NCBI GenBank assembly: GCA_007922195.1
Contig: ML682005.1
Span: 30,907,042 to 30,971,041 of the forward strand
Length of the DNA stretch: 64,000 nt
Reading direction: 5' to 3'
Origin: Podocnemis expansa
Taxonomy: Eukaryota; Chordata; Testudines; Podocnemididae
A program made the translations under genes and the position numbers. This document shows positions 42,350 to 52,500 of this stretch, in pieces. A model generated the notes under the pieces. It did not search any database. It was given only the letters and a program-made list of their open reading frames with translations, and was not told where the DNA came from. Positions within the stretch are counted from its first letter, which is position 1; each line of letters opens with the position of its first letter.

Positions 42350-43370
42350 TATGCTCAAACAGGGTTAAAAAAGGTCCTAATAGGCAATAGGAGACCCTCC
42401 ACTAGGGCTACCTACACTGCTAAGTGGCACTGTTTTTTCCATCTGCATAAAGGGGAAGGGTGTGATCCCTGAATCAGCCCCCTTGCATCTGATCCTCGAT
42501 TTCCTGCTAGGCCTCAAGGGCAAAGGGCTGTCCTTTTCCTCACTGAAGGTCCACCTGGCGGCTATCTCAGCTTTTCATATTAAGATAGAAGGGGTTCCAG
42601 TTTTCTCTCCTCCTACTTCCACTAGGTTCCTGAAGGAAACTGAAAGAATTTACCCTCAACCCAGGGACCCTACCCTGCAATGGGACCTTAATGTAGCACT
42701 CCACTGCCTAACAGAGCCCCCATATGAACCCGTGGACTCGTCCACTCTGTTAGTCCTCACCTGGAAGGTGGTCTTCCTGGTAGCTATAACCTCAGCCAGA
42801 CGGGTGTCTGATTTGAGCGCCCTTTCCTCAGAACCTCCCTATACAAGGTTCTTCCCTGATAATGTGGTGCTTCGTCTACACCCAGCATTCCTTCCTAAGG
42901 TGGTCTCCCCCTTTCATCTTAATCAGAACATCTGCCTTCCAGTGTTTTTTCCAGACCCTCAGGTTTCCAAGAACCAGAGGAGGTGGTGCACCTGGATGTC
43001 AGAAGAGCGCTCTTGACATATATCGAGCGCACACACCCCTTCCGAAAAACCTCCCAGCTGTTTGTGGCAATTGCAGAACAAAAAGGGGGGCGTCCAGTGT
43101 CATCTCAATGCATTTCCAGGTGCATTGTAAACTGCATTAAAGACTGCTACAGAAGGTCGAACACACCCCTCCTGGGGAACATCAGGGGTCATTCAACCAG
43201 AGCTCATGCTACATCAACAGCCTTCTTTCCCAGGTCCCACTACAAGAGATCAGCGAAGCAGCCACTTGGCCATCAGTGCATACTTTCACAACGCATTATG
43301 CTATTGTCCAACAGGCTAGAGAGGATTCTGTGTTGGGCAGAGCCATACGCAAAGTGGGTAAGCTGTAACT
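42350..43370 (+). pseudogene. DIRS tyrosine recombinase
   Basis: The frame from 42462 reads LILDFLLGLKGKGLSFSSLKVHLAAISAFH, a core-binding domain, and then VFLVAITSARRVSDLSALS, which carries the first catalytic arginine (about 42795). Two frameshifts later come GHSTRAHATS (about 43189-43218), the H-x-x-R box, and HTFTTHYAIVQQARED (about 43285-43332), holding the nucleophile tyrosine. All four motifs expected of a lambda-type recombinase are visible but in different frames, so the protein is not made. It would insert the circular DIRS intermediate. Confidence 0.9.
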
Positions 43371-43403
43371 CTGCCCACCATCCTGGGTATGGCTAGCAGT
43401 CAC

Positions 43404-43494
43404 CTGTAACTGAATGATGTGAGCAGTGCTCAAAGGAGAACAGTGGGTTACCAACATAACTGTCCTTTGAGATGGGCTGTTCACATATATTCAG
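43404..43494 (+). repeat. DIRS internal complementary region
   Basis: AACTGAATGATGTGAGCAGT is the reverse complement of the left outer edge (37976-37995). It is followed by GGAGAACAGTGGGTTACC and GAGATGGGCTGTTCACATA, which match the reverse complement of the right outer edge (43674-43733). Having both outer edges joined in one internal stretch is the DIRS hallmark used to form the circular intermediate. Confidence 0.9.
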
Positions 43495-43536
43495 ATCCCT
43501 CCCACCGTCCCCACTAACCAGAGCTGGTGAAAAGAA

Positions 43537-43733
43537 GGGACTGGGGGGGGGGTCAGGGTCACTTATAGCTGCAGTTGCGGCATGGAGGTGGCGTTGGCCT
43601 CTGTCTCTGACCTGACAGGCTTAGGCTAAAGACTTTCTGACCTACCATGCACTGTGGCACATACACATCTATAACTGAATGTATGTGAGCAGCCCATCTC
43701 GAAAAAGGATGGTGACATCAGTAACCCACCGTT
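43537..43733 (-). repeat. DIRS right inverted terminal repeat
   Basis: CTGACAGGCTTAGGCTAAAG at 43612-43631 is the complement of the left repeat. The repeat begins after a run of G residues and ends near CACCGTTCTCT. Confidence 0.88.
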
Positions 43734-44268
43734 CTCTCTTCCCCTCACCTCAGTTAGAAAGGGCAATTACTGCTATCTTTAATACTACTTAAATATACTG
43801 TCAAATGGGAATGGGAGGATGCCTTTTAAACCCCTTCTACCTAAACAGAAAAGCAACAGGGACTGTGAAAATGAACACCTGAATTAATATTTTACATTCC
43901 AAATGTTTTAACAGTTTTTCCTACTGTTCTGTATCTCAGATAAAATGCTAAAAATATTTTAAGTGATGTAATTTCACCATAATACTAAGCATTCTGAAGT
44001 TTAAACCAAACCTCCAAATTGTTTAACAGTTTAATGTTGGGTAGTTTCAGGGTCATATTAACATTTAACTTTTTGGATCCATGTTTTCCACTGAAATTAA
44101 TACAAACCACTCTTGAGGTAATCAAAAGCAAAGGGCTTGCACCAATGATAAACTGGCATAAATATACATTCCAGTGTTTTTGAGAAGAGCCTCATGGGAT
44201 GCAGTCATAGAAACAGCCTTTGGACTTAAGGTCATCTAACAGGCTAACACCCTGTTAGTGTTTCTAAT
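43734..44268. other. Unassigned AT-rich sequence
   Basis: Nothing is recognised between the DIRS element and the next palindromic element. Confidence 0.5.
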
Positions 44269-44271
44269 TAT

Positions 44272-45599
44272 GGCTATGTCCACACATTAACTCTTATTTC
44301 AAAATGTTATTTTGAAATTATTTTGAAATAAAATCCTTATTTTGAAATAAGAAAAGCCCTCAACTCGAAATAGCATGCCCTGTGTGAACATGCTAGTCAG
44401 ATTCAACAGAGGGGCAGCATGGGAGGTGTGGCAACATGGCCCCCTGGCAGGGCCATTTTGCCACCCAATCCCCTGCCTAGCTATCAGCTAGCTGGAGAGC
44501 CAGGCAGGGGAAAACAGCTCGCAGGGCAGGGATCCTCCTGCCCTGCCTCCCCCACTGCTGGTGGTGCAGCAGGGGAGGGACCGTGGGACACCCCCGCTGC
44601 TGGCAGGGTGGCAGGTGGGAGACCCAGCTGTCCCCGCTGCTCGGTCTCCATGGCTGCGGGAGGGCAGAGTTCTCCGGTGCCCCAGTCCCCCAGCCCCTGG
44701 CTGCCTGCAAGTGGCCAGGGCAGATGCCAGGTCGCTCAGCCCCTGGCCTCTTGTAAGTGACCATAGGTGATATCCAGTCCTGCACCCCTGACTGGCCCTA
44801 CAAGCTGGTCAAATTCACAGAGGTGAAATTAACCAGGCTGCAGAGTGGCTGGACTCCGCATCCTGGTCAATTTCACCTCTGTGAAACTGACCAGCTTGCA
44901 GAGCTGGCCAGAGGCTATGGGAGCTGGCATCTCCCCTGGCCGCTTGCAGGTGGCCAGGGGCTGGGGGACTAGGGCACCCTGACAGCTCAGCCCCTGCTGC
45001 CCCACCAGCCCCACCAGCGGCAGGGGTGCAGGATGCCCCTTCAGCTTTGCCCAGTGGCACGGACCAGCTGGCCCTGCTGCCAGTCTGCAGCCCCCACAGG
45101 GCAGCGGGTGCCTGACCCGCTTGCCCCGCTGCCAGCTCAGGGTGGCTGCAGCCACCCAGAGCTGGCAGCGGGGTGAGTGGGTTGGGCACCTACCACCCCA
45201 CGGGGGCTGCAGCAGCCGAGAGCCGGTAGCAGGTCGAGCAGATTAGGCACCGCAGCCCGGAGCCGGCAGTGGGCGGAGGCAGGTCCAAGCCTGGCTTGCG
45301 GGCAAAGCAGCTCCCGCATCCCCCCATGCCATCCTGCACCTCCCCTCAGCACCCTGGCCAGTGTTATATCAATATGTGTGACATTGATATAACACAGCCA
45401 GATGATTATTTCGAAACCAGTTTCGAAATACCCCTCATTTCGATACAAAACTAGGTTTTATTGAATCGAAATGATTTTCCTGATTTCAAAATAAAGGAGC
45501 TCCTTATTTCGAAATATGGAGACGTCGTCTGGAGCTGTCAAGTTTTATTTTGAAAAAACGGTCGTTATTTTGAAATAAAAGCCTCATGTGGACATAGCC
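44272..45599. mobile_element. Largest palindromic element, 1.33 kb
   Basis: GGCTATGTCCACAC at the left and ATGTGGACATAGCC at the right are near-perfect inverted ends. The flanking triplets TAT and TGA do not match. Arms of TTATTTTGAAATAA words enclose a GC-rich core of about 950 bp with two hairpins: 44803-44896, and the family TATA-rich hairpin at 45363-45395. The open frames in the core, up to 124 codons, are low-complexity and lack recognisable domains. Confidence 0.85.
44803..44896. repeat. 35-bp-arm hairpin in the GC-rich core
   Basis: Arms at 44803-44837 and 44862-44896 read AGCTGGTCA...ACCAGG against its complement with about three mismatches, around a 24-bp loop. The arms contain an extra small palindrome, TCACAGAGGTGAA. 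I did not find it in the other family members. Confidence 0.8.
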
Positions 45600-46300
45600 T
45601 GATCGACCACATCTTTTTCCTTAGGGTCTTCAATAAAAGGACTTATGCAAACCCATTTACATTCTTCTTGCATCCAAGCTAATTTGATGTGATATCTGCT
45701 GAGGAACCACCTTTATCCTCCTCCCCTTGTGGGATCATCTTTTCTTTTGAGCTGGATTTTTTTAGATTCTGCTCTGTGCAGGCCTTTGACTATGAGCAGA
45801 TACTGTCTCTTCCTCATCTACTTTGGTTTCCTTTTGAACAGTGTTTCTACATTCCTTTAGAGGGCTGAAACACCATCCTGCTCACCTCATCTGTCATTTG
45901 ACATTTTCCAGAGCTTACATCTTATTTCAAGGCTGCTCTCTCCTCCTCCACTAGTTCCATCTTCTTGTTGAGAGCCTCAGGGATCAGAAACTGCCAGAGA
46001 ATTTCCTCAAGAAGCCATTCTGCAACAGAAAACTGTTACTCATATTTCTCTTTTCTTGTTCTCAGGGGGGTCAACTCCTGCTCCCATTTTATGGCCTGAG
46101 TCAAGATTCAATCCCTGGACAGCTTTTACGAGCTCTTTAAAGGCTTGTCATTTTGGATGCTAAAGGACATTTGTCTGTGCAAAGATCTCCGCCCTCTCTC
46201 AGCTGCACTAGCTGTCCTTTAGAGGGTGTGATGCCCCTACAACTTGCCTTGGAGACACAATGTCCACTTTTCTGCCTGTCAGTATCCAGTCCTTTGATAA
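45600..46300 (-). pseudogene. Broken coiled-coil-like ORF, unidentified
   Basis: On the minus strand a continuous protein-like stretch runs from about 46110 down to 45925. It includes AIKWEQELTPLRTRKEKYE, a stop, QFSVAEWLLEEILWQFLIPE and ALNKKMELVEEERAALK. It is preceded, one frame over, by KELVKAVQGLN near 46135. The heptad-like, charged helix character looks like real protein and not a transposon product that I know. It has at least three stops and a frameshift and no visible introns, so a processed pseudogene is possible. I cannot name the parent gene. It abuts the palindromic element at 45599. Confidence 0.45.
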
Positions 46301-46388
46301 GCAATCCATTTCTTCTCAGTCATCATACCACTCAGCAATATAGCCACCAGTCTCCTGATAGATTATTGTTATGCTCTCTACCTTACTG

Positions 46389-46576
46389 CAGTGGCTTTCA
46401 GACTTAGGGTTGGGACCTAGTACTGGCTCATGGACCCTCAGGTACTGGGTCATGGTGCCCCCTACTACCACCACCAAAAGACTGGAATACATTGTTCAAA
46501 GATATAGTTGTTGGGTTGCAATGTAAATGATTTTTTTTTTCAACTGGGTAATGAAAAAAAAGTTTGAAAACCACTG
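46389..46576. mobile_element. Non-autonomous hAT element, CAGTGG family
   Basis: CAGTGGCTTTCAGAC at the left and GTTTGAAAACCACTG at the right, flanked by a perfect 8-bp duplication, CCTTACTG (46381-46388 and 46577-46584). It is 188 bp, non-coding, and a sister of the copy at 26141-26330. Confidence 0.93.
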
Positions 46577-46620
46577 CCTTACTGTATGTACTAATGCTCT
46601 TGTAGCATACTTCTATCTTC

Positions 46621-46935
46621 CTTGAGTTTCATGTTCCCAGAAGTAGTGTTGCTGGTGCCTGGGACATGGAGCACAAGCCCCAAGTCCTAGCACGAGTGCC
46701 TCGAATCTGTCTGGGGACTTGGGACCATGCTGCCAGCAGGGTCCAGGTCCATCCCTGTCCCCATGCGAGGAATAGAAGCTGAGCCAGCAGCTTCTAGCAG
46801 CAGGATCTGACCCTGACACTGGATGAAGACTTGGGCCTAGATTGAGCCCAGAGGATGGGGTGGTGCAGCAGATGGTGGGGCCTGGGACCCAACCCTTTTC
46901 TTCAGGACAGTGATGCCCCTCGTTTCCAGGGCCTT
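46621..46935 (+). repeat. Unclassified interspersed repeat, copy 1
   Basis: TTGAGCCCAGAGGATGGGG...GGTGCAGCAG...GGGACCCAACC...GTGATGCCCCT is closely paralleled at 54220-54310. Both blocks are GC-rich and end near GATGCCCCT or AATGCCCCT. I see no terminal repeats or coding motif. Confidence 0.6.
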
Positions 46936-46939
46936 AACT

Positions 46940-47529
46940 TGTTACAGAAGCTGAATTTTTTCCTGACTGGTTATATATTTTTTGGTTACTTTCTTTTAAT
47001 TGGAACTGCAGGCTTACAGTCTCAATAAACACCATTATAGTCTTAACCAGGTAACTCTTGTCCTGCCTTTCATTCCAGAGTCTCTTTTTTGAGATATAGC
47101 ACCTGTTCAAACCCTTCCCATTCCAACTCCTGGGCAGGCTTCCTCTAGTATGACACCCTTTACCACGTCAGCATCCTGGTGGAAAGTAGCCTGTCATTTA
47201 CTTGGCTGACCTGAAGGCTTGCATTCTTGAGTTGGATGTTAACTATCTCCCTATGACTTCATTCTTCCTCTTGCACAGTTTGGCATTGCTTCTTCTCCAG
47301 TGCCATTTCTGGGTTAGTTTGGTATCATTCAATTTCTTAAAATTAAAATGCCATGCACTATCAAGTCAAATATCTTACAGAAATCTAAGTACATTCAACC
47401 AAACTTGTAGTGTCATTGAAAGATTATATCAAGTTAGTTCAATAAAACTATTTCCTACTGTTTAAAATTAATAAACAACATTTATATAGGTGTTATATAA
47501 AATAACAAATAAATCTTTTTTTTTTTTTG
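46940..47529. other. Unassigned sequence
   Basis: No gene or clear repeat is visible up to the poly-T tract near 47516. Confidence 0.5.
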
Positions 47530-47602
47530 ACATTGGGAAATCCTACCAGTTGAGGAAGGAGGTTGAGGATGACACATACCACCCATAGGGGTGAGAGGGG
47601 AA
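47530..47602 (+). mobile_element. 5'-truncated R4/Dong LINE tail
   Basis: GAGGTTGAGGATGACACATA onward (47559-47602) is the inverted counterpart of 47624-47667, the 3' end of the large minus-strand LINE. The upstream 30 bp, ending TACCAGTTGAGGAAGG, resembles the corresponding LINE sequence more loosely. It is most simply a second, nearly tail-only copy in the opposite orientation. Confidence 0.65.
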
Positions 47603-50600
47603 TTATTATTTTATAAAAAAAAAATTCCTCTCTCACCCTATGGGTGGTGTGTGTCATCCTCAACCTCAGGTCCTCTACCAGAGGCCTGGGAGTTTGAGGG
47701 TTCTGCGCAGTATCTTAGCTGTTCCTAGCACTGCACTCTTCTGGACAGAGAGCTCTGATGTTGTTCCTGGGATCTGTTGGAGCCACTCTCCCAGCTTAGG
47801 AGTCACAGCCCTGAGTGCTCCTACCACCACCGGGACCACTTTGGCCTTCACTTTCCACATCCGCTCTAGTTCCCCTTTCAGGCCCTGGTACTTCTCCAGC
47901 TTCTCATACTCCTTCTTCCTGATGTTACTGTCACTTGGCACTGCTACATCTATCACCACCGCTGTCTTCTGGTCCTTGTCTATTAGCACGATGTCTGGTT
48001 GATTGGCCAGTACCTGCCTGTCTGTCTGGATCTGGAAGTCCCACAGGATCTTAGCCCTGTTATTCTCCACGACCTTCTGTGGGATCTCCCATCTGGTCTT
48101 GGGACTGTCTAGCCCATACACTGTGCAGATGTTCCTGTACACAATGCCAGCTACTTGGTTATGCCGTTCAGTGTATGCTGTTCCTGCCTGCATCTTACAT
48201 CCTGCCACTATGTGTTGGACTGTCTCTGAGGCCTCTCTGCACAGTCTGCACCTTGCGTCCTGTCTAGTGTGGTAGACCCCTGCTTCAATGGATCTGGTGC
48301 TCAGTGCCTGTTCTTGTGCTGCTATGATCAGTGCCTCAGTGCTGTCTTTTAGTCCAGCTTTTTCCAGCCACTGGTAGGATTTCCCAATGTCAGCCACCTC
48401 AGCTGTCTGTCGATGGTACATTCCATGCAGGGTCTTGTCTTGCCATGGCACTTCTTCTGCTTGATCTTCCTCCCATGTCTGCTGCTGCCTCAGGCATTCT
48501 CTCAGCAGCTCATCTTTGGGTGCCATCTTACTGATGTATTCCTGGATGCTCTGGGTTTCATCCAGGACAGTGGCTTTGACACTCACCAAACCCCGCCCGC
48601 CTTCTTTCCGGCTGGCGTACAGTCTCTGGGTGTTGGACTTGGGGTGGAAACCTCCGTACATTGTGAGGAGCTTCCGGGTCTTCACATCGGCAGCCTCCAT
48701 GTCCTCCTTTGGCCAGCTCACTATACCGGCAGGGTATCTGATGACTGGCAGGGCGTACCTGTTGATGGCGTGGATCTTGTTCTTCCCATTGAGCTGGCTC
48801 TTCAGGACCTGTCTTATCCTTTGGTGGTACTTGGATGTTGCTGTCTTCCTCCTCATCGTGGTTCCCATGGGACTGTGGGATGCCAAGGTACTTGTAGCTG
48901 GTCTGTATGTCTGCTATGCGGCCTGCTGGTAGTTCCACCCCCTCAGTCTTGACTACCTTCCCTCTCTTTACTACCATCCGGCCACACTTCTCCAGTCCGA
49001 ATGACATCCCAATATCCTCACTGTAGATCCGTGTCAGGTGGATTAGCGAGTCGACGTCTCGTTCATTCTTAGCATACAGCTTGATGTCATCCATGTAGAG
49101 GAGGTGGCTGATGGTAGTTCCACTCTTGAACTTGTATCCATATCCAGTCCTTGTGATTATCTGGCTGACGGGGTTCAAGCCAATGCAGAACAGCAGCGGG
49201 GACAGCGCATCACCTTGGTATATGCCGCACTTGATGGCCACTTGTGCAAGCTGTCTTGAGTTGACTTCCAGTGTTGTCTTCCACAGTCCCATTGAGTTCT
49301 TGAGGAAGGTCCTTAGTGTCCTGTTGACTTTGTATAGCGCCAGACATTCAGAGATCCATGTGTGTGGCATTGAGTCATAGGCTTTCCTGTAGTCAATCCA
49401 GGCTGTGCTCAGATTGGTCTGTCTAGACCTTGAGTCTTGGGTGACTGCTCTATCTATGAGCAGCTGGTGTTTTGAGCCTCTGGTGTTGTTCCCAATGCCC
49501 TTCTGAGCTGTGCTCATGTACTGGCCCATCTGGTCCAGTAGCTTGGCGGCTATGATGCCTGATAGGACTTTCCATGTTGTGGGGAGGCAGGTTATTGGCC
49601 GGTAGTTGGATGGTGCTGTTGCCTTGTGGGGGTCTTTCATGATCAGCACTGTCCTTCCTTGTGTTAGCCAGTCTGGATGGGAGCCTGCTGCTAGCAGCTG
49701 GTTCATCTGTGCTGCTAGGCGTTCATGCACTGCTGTTAGTTTCTTTAGCCAGTAGGTGTGGATCATGTCCAGGCCAGGTGCTGTCCAGCTCTTCATGTTC
49801 TTGACCCGCTGTTGGATGTCGGCTATTGTGATGGTGACTGGTTCCTGTTCTGGGAGATTGCTGTGGTCTGTTCTCAGGTCCTGCAGCCACTTTGCACTGG
49901 TGTTATGAGTCTTCTCTTTCTCCCAGATGTTCTTCCAGTACTGTTCAGTTTCTGCTGTTGGTGGCTCTGCTGTTATTGTGTTGTTGCACTGCAGTTGGGA
50001 GTACACCTTGGATGGTTCTTTGGAGAACAGGGCATTTATCTTTTTGGCCTCTGCTTCTCTAGTGTATCTCCTTAGCCTGGTGGCCAGTGCTGTGAGCCTT
50101 TGCTTAGCAGTCTCTAGGGCTTCAGATGGAGTCAGGCCCTTGTATTTTCTCAGTAGCCGAATTTTATCCTTAATCTCTACACCCTTCTGTAGTTCCACCA
50201 GCCGGCTAACTTCTCTCCAGGTTGCCTTGATCTTATCCTCCAACCTCATTTTCCAGGGAGGATATGTATTGCTGTTCTTCTTGATCGTGTAGCCAAGCAT
50301 CTCCAGGATTACAGAGGCTGTCGCATATACCAGTTCATTGGTTTCAGTGATGGTGGTAGTAGGAATTGTCATTAGGGCTCTATTGGCATCTTCTAGCATA
50401 CTAGCTGATGGTACTTCTCCCACGAGCCTTGGTAATCGGTCTCAAGGGTTGACTGTAGCTAGTTTATCCATGATCTTATGCCTCATATCAGCTGCTGTGC
50501 TCTGTAATGGAGAGGGTGGCAGTGAAGTTCCAGCTTCAGGTGTTGGCTGCACATCGAGTTGTTCTTCTGGGGCTTCTTCTTGAGTCTGGGAGGTAACGTG

Positions 50601-50970
50601 CAGTTGGTCTATCTCCAGTTATGAGAGCAGCTGCCTCTTTACTATGTTGAAGCGTTGGGTAACTAGCTGTTTCTCAGTTAGTGTGGATGTAGGTCTTTTG
50701 TCCATCCCTAGTTCCCTCGTACATTTCATATATCCCCTCTCCTTAGGTCTGCTGTTGTAGTAGCATTCCATCAATTCCAGGTTCTCTTGTCTCGTCCATG
50801 CATGGTTTGTTCCAGTAGCCCACTTATCGTCAGATTGTCCTGGTTCCCCAACATCTGGCGCGGACCTTGTTAATCCGGGCGACGTCCAAGCCGGCATGAC
50901 TCTCCTAGTTCGTGTGACTCTCATATTCGAGGTAGGCAAGTGAGGTGTTAGGGGGTCTTTTATATATATA
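47603..50970 (-). mobile_element. Nearly full-length R4/Dong-type LINE
   Basis: The minus strand encodes, in order, a Myb-like DNA-binding domain, a reverse transcriptase and a restriction-like endonuclease, the single-ORF plan of R2/R4/Dong LINEs. The 3' end runs through CCACCCATAGGGTGAGAG to an A-rich tract and an ATAATAAT-like spacer (47603-47623), matching the TAA-repeat target preference described for Dong-like elements. The 5' end is near a TATATATA stretch at 50961-50970, where a hAT element inserted. Only two stops and one frameshift are apparent. Confidence 0.9.
47675..50924 (-). pseudogene. R4/Dong LINE polyprotein, broken
   Basis: The start is MRVTRTRRVMPAW at 50924. Residues about 35-100 hold a Myb-like domain: HAWTRQENLELMECYYNS and RGYMKCTRELGM. 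The reverse transcriptase follows with SWTAPGLDMIHTYWLKK, SNYRPITCLPTTWKVL, IDYRKAYDSMPHTW, GIYQGDALSPLLFC and the catalytic LLYMDDIKLY (about 49079-49108). The C-terminus has a CRLCREASETVQHIVAGC zinc motif (about 48209-48262) and an endonuclease core, PDIVLIDKDQKTAVVIDVAVP (about 47937-47999), fitting PD-(D/E)xK. Lesions: a TAA at about 50616, a TGA near 50441, and a frameshift near 48880. About 1,080 codons is normal for the clade. The protein would nick target DNA and prime reverse transcription there. Confidence 0.9.
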
Positions 50971-51354
50971 TAGGGCCGGTCCACCAATAGGGGCAACCTA
51001 GGGCACAAGCCTCTGGGGGTGCGAAAGGCTGGGCTGGGGCTGAGGCCAGTGAGCTTCCCACCTGCTGGCAAGTGGCCATGGATAGGGAGCTGCCACTGGT
51101 ACCAGGCCATGTGTGGGGTCTCAGGCCCAGCCGGGGGAGCAAAGCTGCCACTGGCATCGGGCTGTGGGCAGGAAGCTGACCCTGGCCTGGGGAGCAAAGC
51201 CACCGCCTTGATTTGGTGTGGCACCTGTCTGCCACTTGGCCATGTTTGGGGGGGCACTGGGGGAGGCACCATCCAGCCCAGCTGGGCCCAGGCTACCAGG
51301 GGGGCACCAAGATCTTAGGTGCCTAGGGTGCCAAAATACCTTGGGCTGGCCCTG
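50971..51354. mobile_element. Non-autonomous hAT element at the LINE 5' end
   Basis: TAGGGCCGGTCCACC at the left and TTGGGCTGGCCCTG at the right are inverted ends of a CAGGGCCGG family. TATATATA (50963-50970) and TGTATATA (51355-51362) flank it as an imperfect 8-bp duplication. The GC-rich interior creates a long open frame in line with the LINE ORF on the minus strand, but it is not part of the LINE. Confidence 0.8.
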
Positions 51355-51414
51355 TGTATATATAATATTAATAACTTTAGTTATTTAGCATTTTATCATC
51401 ATCTGATATGAATA

Positions 51415-51840
51415 CAGTATCTGGTTCTCACCCAAACAGAGAATAGAAATATGTTTTAAATACTTCTGCCTGTTCCATCTAATGATGGATCAATATCATT
51501 AACAGGGTTCCTTTAGTTTCCAAATACTTATAAAAATCCTTATTGTTCCTAACTCTTAGCCATAAGTTTCTCCTTGTGTCCTTTTTGTTCCTTGAGTTAA
51601 GCTACAATTCCTAAATTCTAATTTATATTCATTCCTTTTAACTTCCTCACTGTCCTTTTGCCATATTTGTTTATTATTTTTATTACTACTTTCACTTCCT
51701 TTCTAAGCCAAGCTCATGTGAGAGGCAGGTTTGTTTTGTTTTTAGCCACTATAGCCTCCTTTGTCAATAAAGGGTTTTTTGGTGAATTAATAAAATTGTT
51801 CTTAACAAGTTCCAAATTTCCATCCACTTTTTTTTTTGTT
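51415..51840 (-). mobile_element. Possible CR1-type LINE fragment
   Basis: The plus strand contains pyrimidine-rich phrases in the order seen in antisense CR1 sequence, for example TCCTTATTGTTCCTAACTC, and CACTTCCTTTCTAAGCC followed by GGTTTGTTTTG. No frame survives. The identification is from remembered resemblance only. Confidence 0.45.
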
Positions 51841-51886
51841 TGTTTAATTCTCTTTTTCAGCTAATCTGTCTTACATCTGTTTTTAG

Positions 51887-52045
51887 TTCCAAAGGGGTGG
51901 CCATGTTCTTCTGGTTTAGCAAAACAAACAAGGGGTCCTGTGGCACTTAAAGACTCACAAACTAATTTATTGCATGAGCTTTCATGGGAGAAATAAATTT
52001 GTTAGTCTTTAAGTGCCACAGGACTCCTTATTTGGTTTTGGTTTG
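51887..52045. mobile_element. PLE terminal-repeat dimer, ribozyme truncated
   Basis: CAAAGGGGTGGCCATGTTC and AACAAGGGGTCCTGTGGCAC on the minus-strand orientation are followed by GCATGAGCTTTCATGGGAG. That is the first half of an antisense hammerhead, and the sequence then jumps directly to AATAAATTTGTTAGTC in the opposite orientation. The CTGATGA half of the ribozyme is gone. Confidence 0.78.
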
Positions 52046-52224
52046 TGAAATTGGCCCTTTTAAAGCACTAAATGAATGTATTTGTGTTAGTGGCTGGGAT
52101 TTTATTTTGTTTTCACATAAAGTCTTGATCATTTGCATATAAACAATCAATGATTCTTACTTTGGTGATCACTTTCTCTTTGTTTGGATGAGGTCTAATT
52201 GGATCAGGTCTAATATAGCTCCCA

Positions 52225-52500
52225 TCAAGGTTGGTTCCCTACTCTGGCATTTTGAGTATGGAAGGTGGGGGCCTGCAAAATGCTTAAAAAAAGCTGGTCC
52301 TAAAGCCTTGTCTTAAAACTCTCCAAGGCTACCAGTTTCCTTGCCTTGGAGTGGTATTGCTGTCACTACCTTAATGCAAAACCTCGTTGAGGACACAGGA
52401 AGGTGCAGGAAGGAATTCCTAAGTGCAAGGTATCCTCAATTGCTTTTATTCCTCTCTCATTAGATCAACTGAACCCCAGCTGCAGGGGTTGAGGTAAGCT
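52225..52500 (-). mobile_element. Truncated LTR related to 18253-19015
   Basis: GGAAGGTGGGGGCCTGCAA, CTTAAAACTCTCCAAGGC, CCTTGGAGTGGTAT and TGCTTTTATTCCTCTCTC recur in the same order as at 18286-18480. Only the first third of the LTR is present, and the right edge is not defined. Confidence 0.75.

Larger units (their letters stand above)
37958..43733 (+). mobile_element. DIRS-type tyrosine-recombinase retrotransposon
   Basis: Inverted terminal repeats lie at 37958-38155 and 43537-43733. An internal complementary region at 43404-43494 carries the complements of both outer edges. Between them come a gag-like frame, RNase H and a tyrosine recombinase in DIRS order. DIRS elements replicate through a circular intermediate and integrate with a recombinase instead of an integrase. 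The reverse transcriptase that should lie between gag and RNase H is absent; a PLE (40557-41673) occupies that place. A palindromic element (38318-38716) interrupts the 5' region. All frames are broken, so the copy is dead. Confidence 0.92.

Noticed and set aside
44419..45392. Several 60-124 codon frames in the GC-rich core of the palindromic element
   Set aside because: Low-complexity Pro/Ala/Gly content, overlapping on both strands, with no conserved motif.
49111..50292. Plus-strand frames of 89-121 codons with hydrophobic stretches
   Set aside because: They are antisense to the R4/Dong polyprotein. The apparent membrane segments mirror lysine- and leucine-rich coding sequence.
50930..51272. 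Extension of the LINE ORF upstream on the minus strand to 51272
   Set aside because: This part lies in a GC-rich hAT element (50971-51354) with its own inverted ends and near-duplication. It happens to stay in frame with the LINE ORF.
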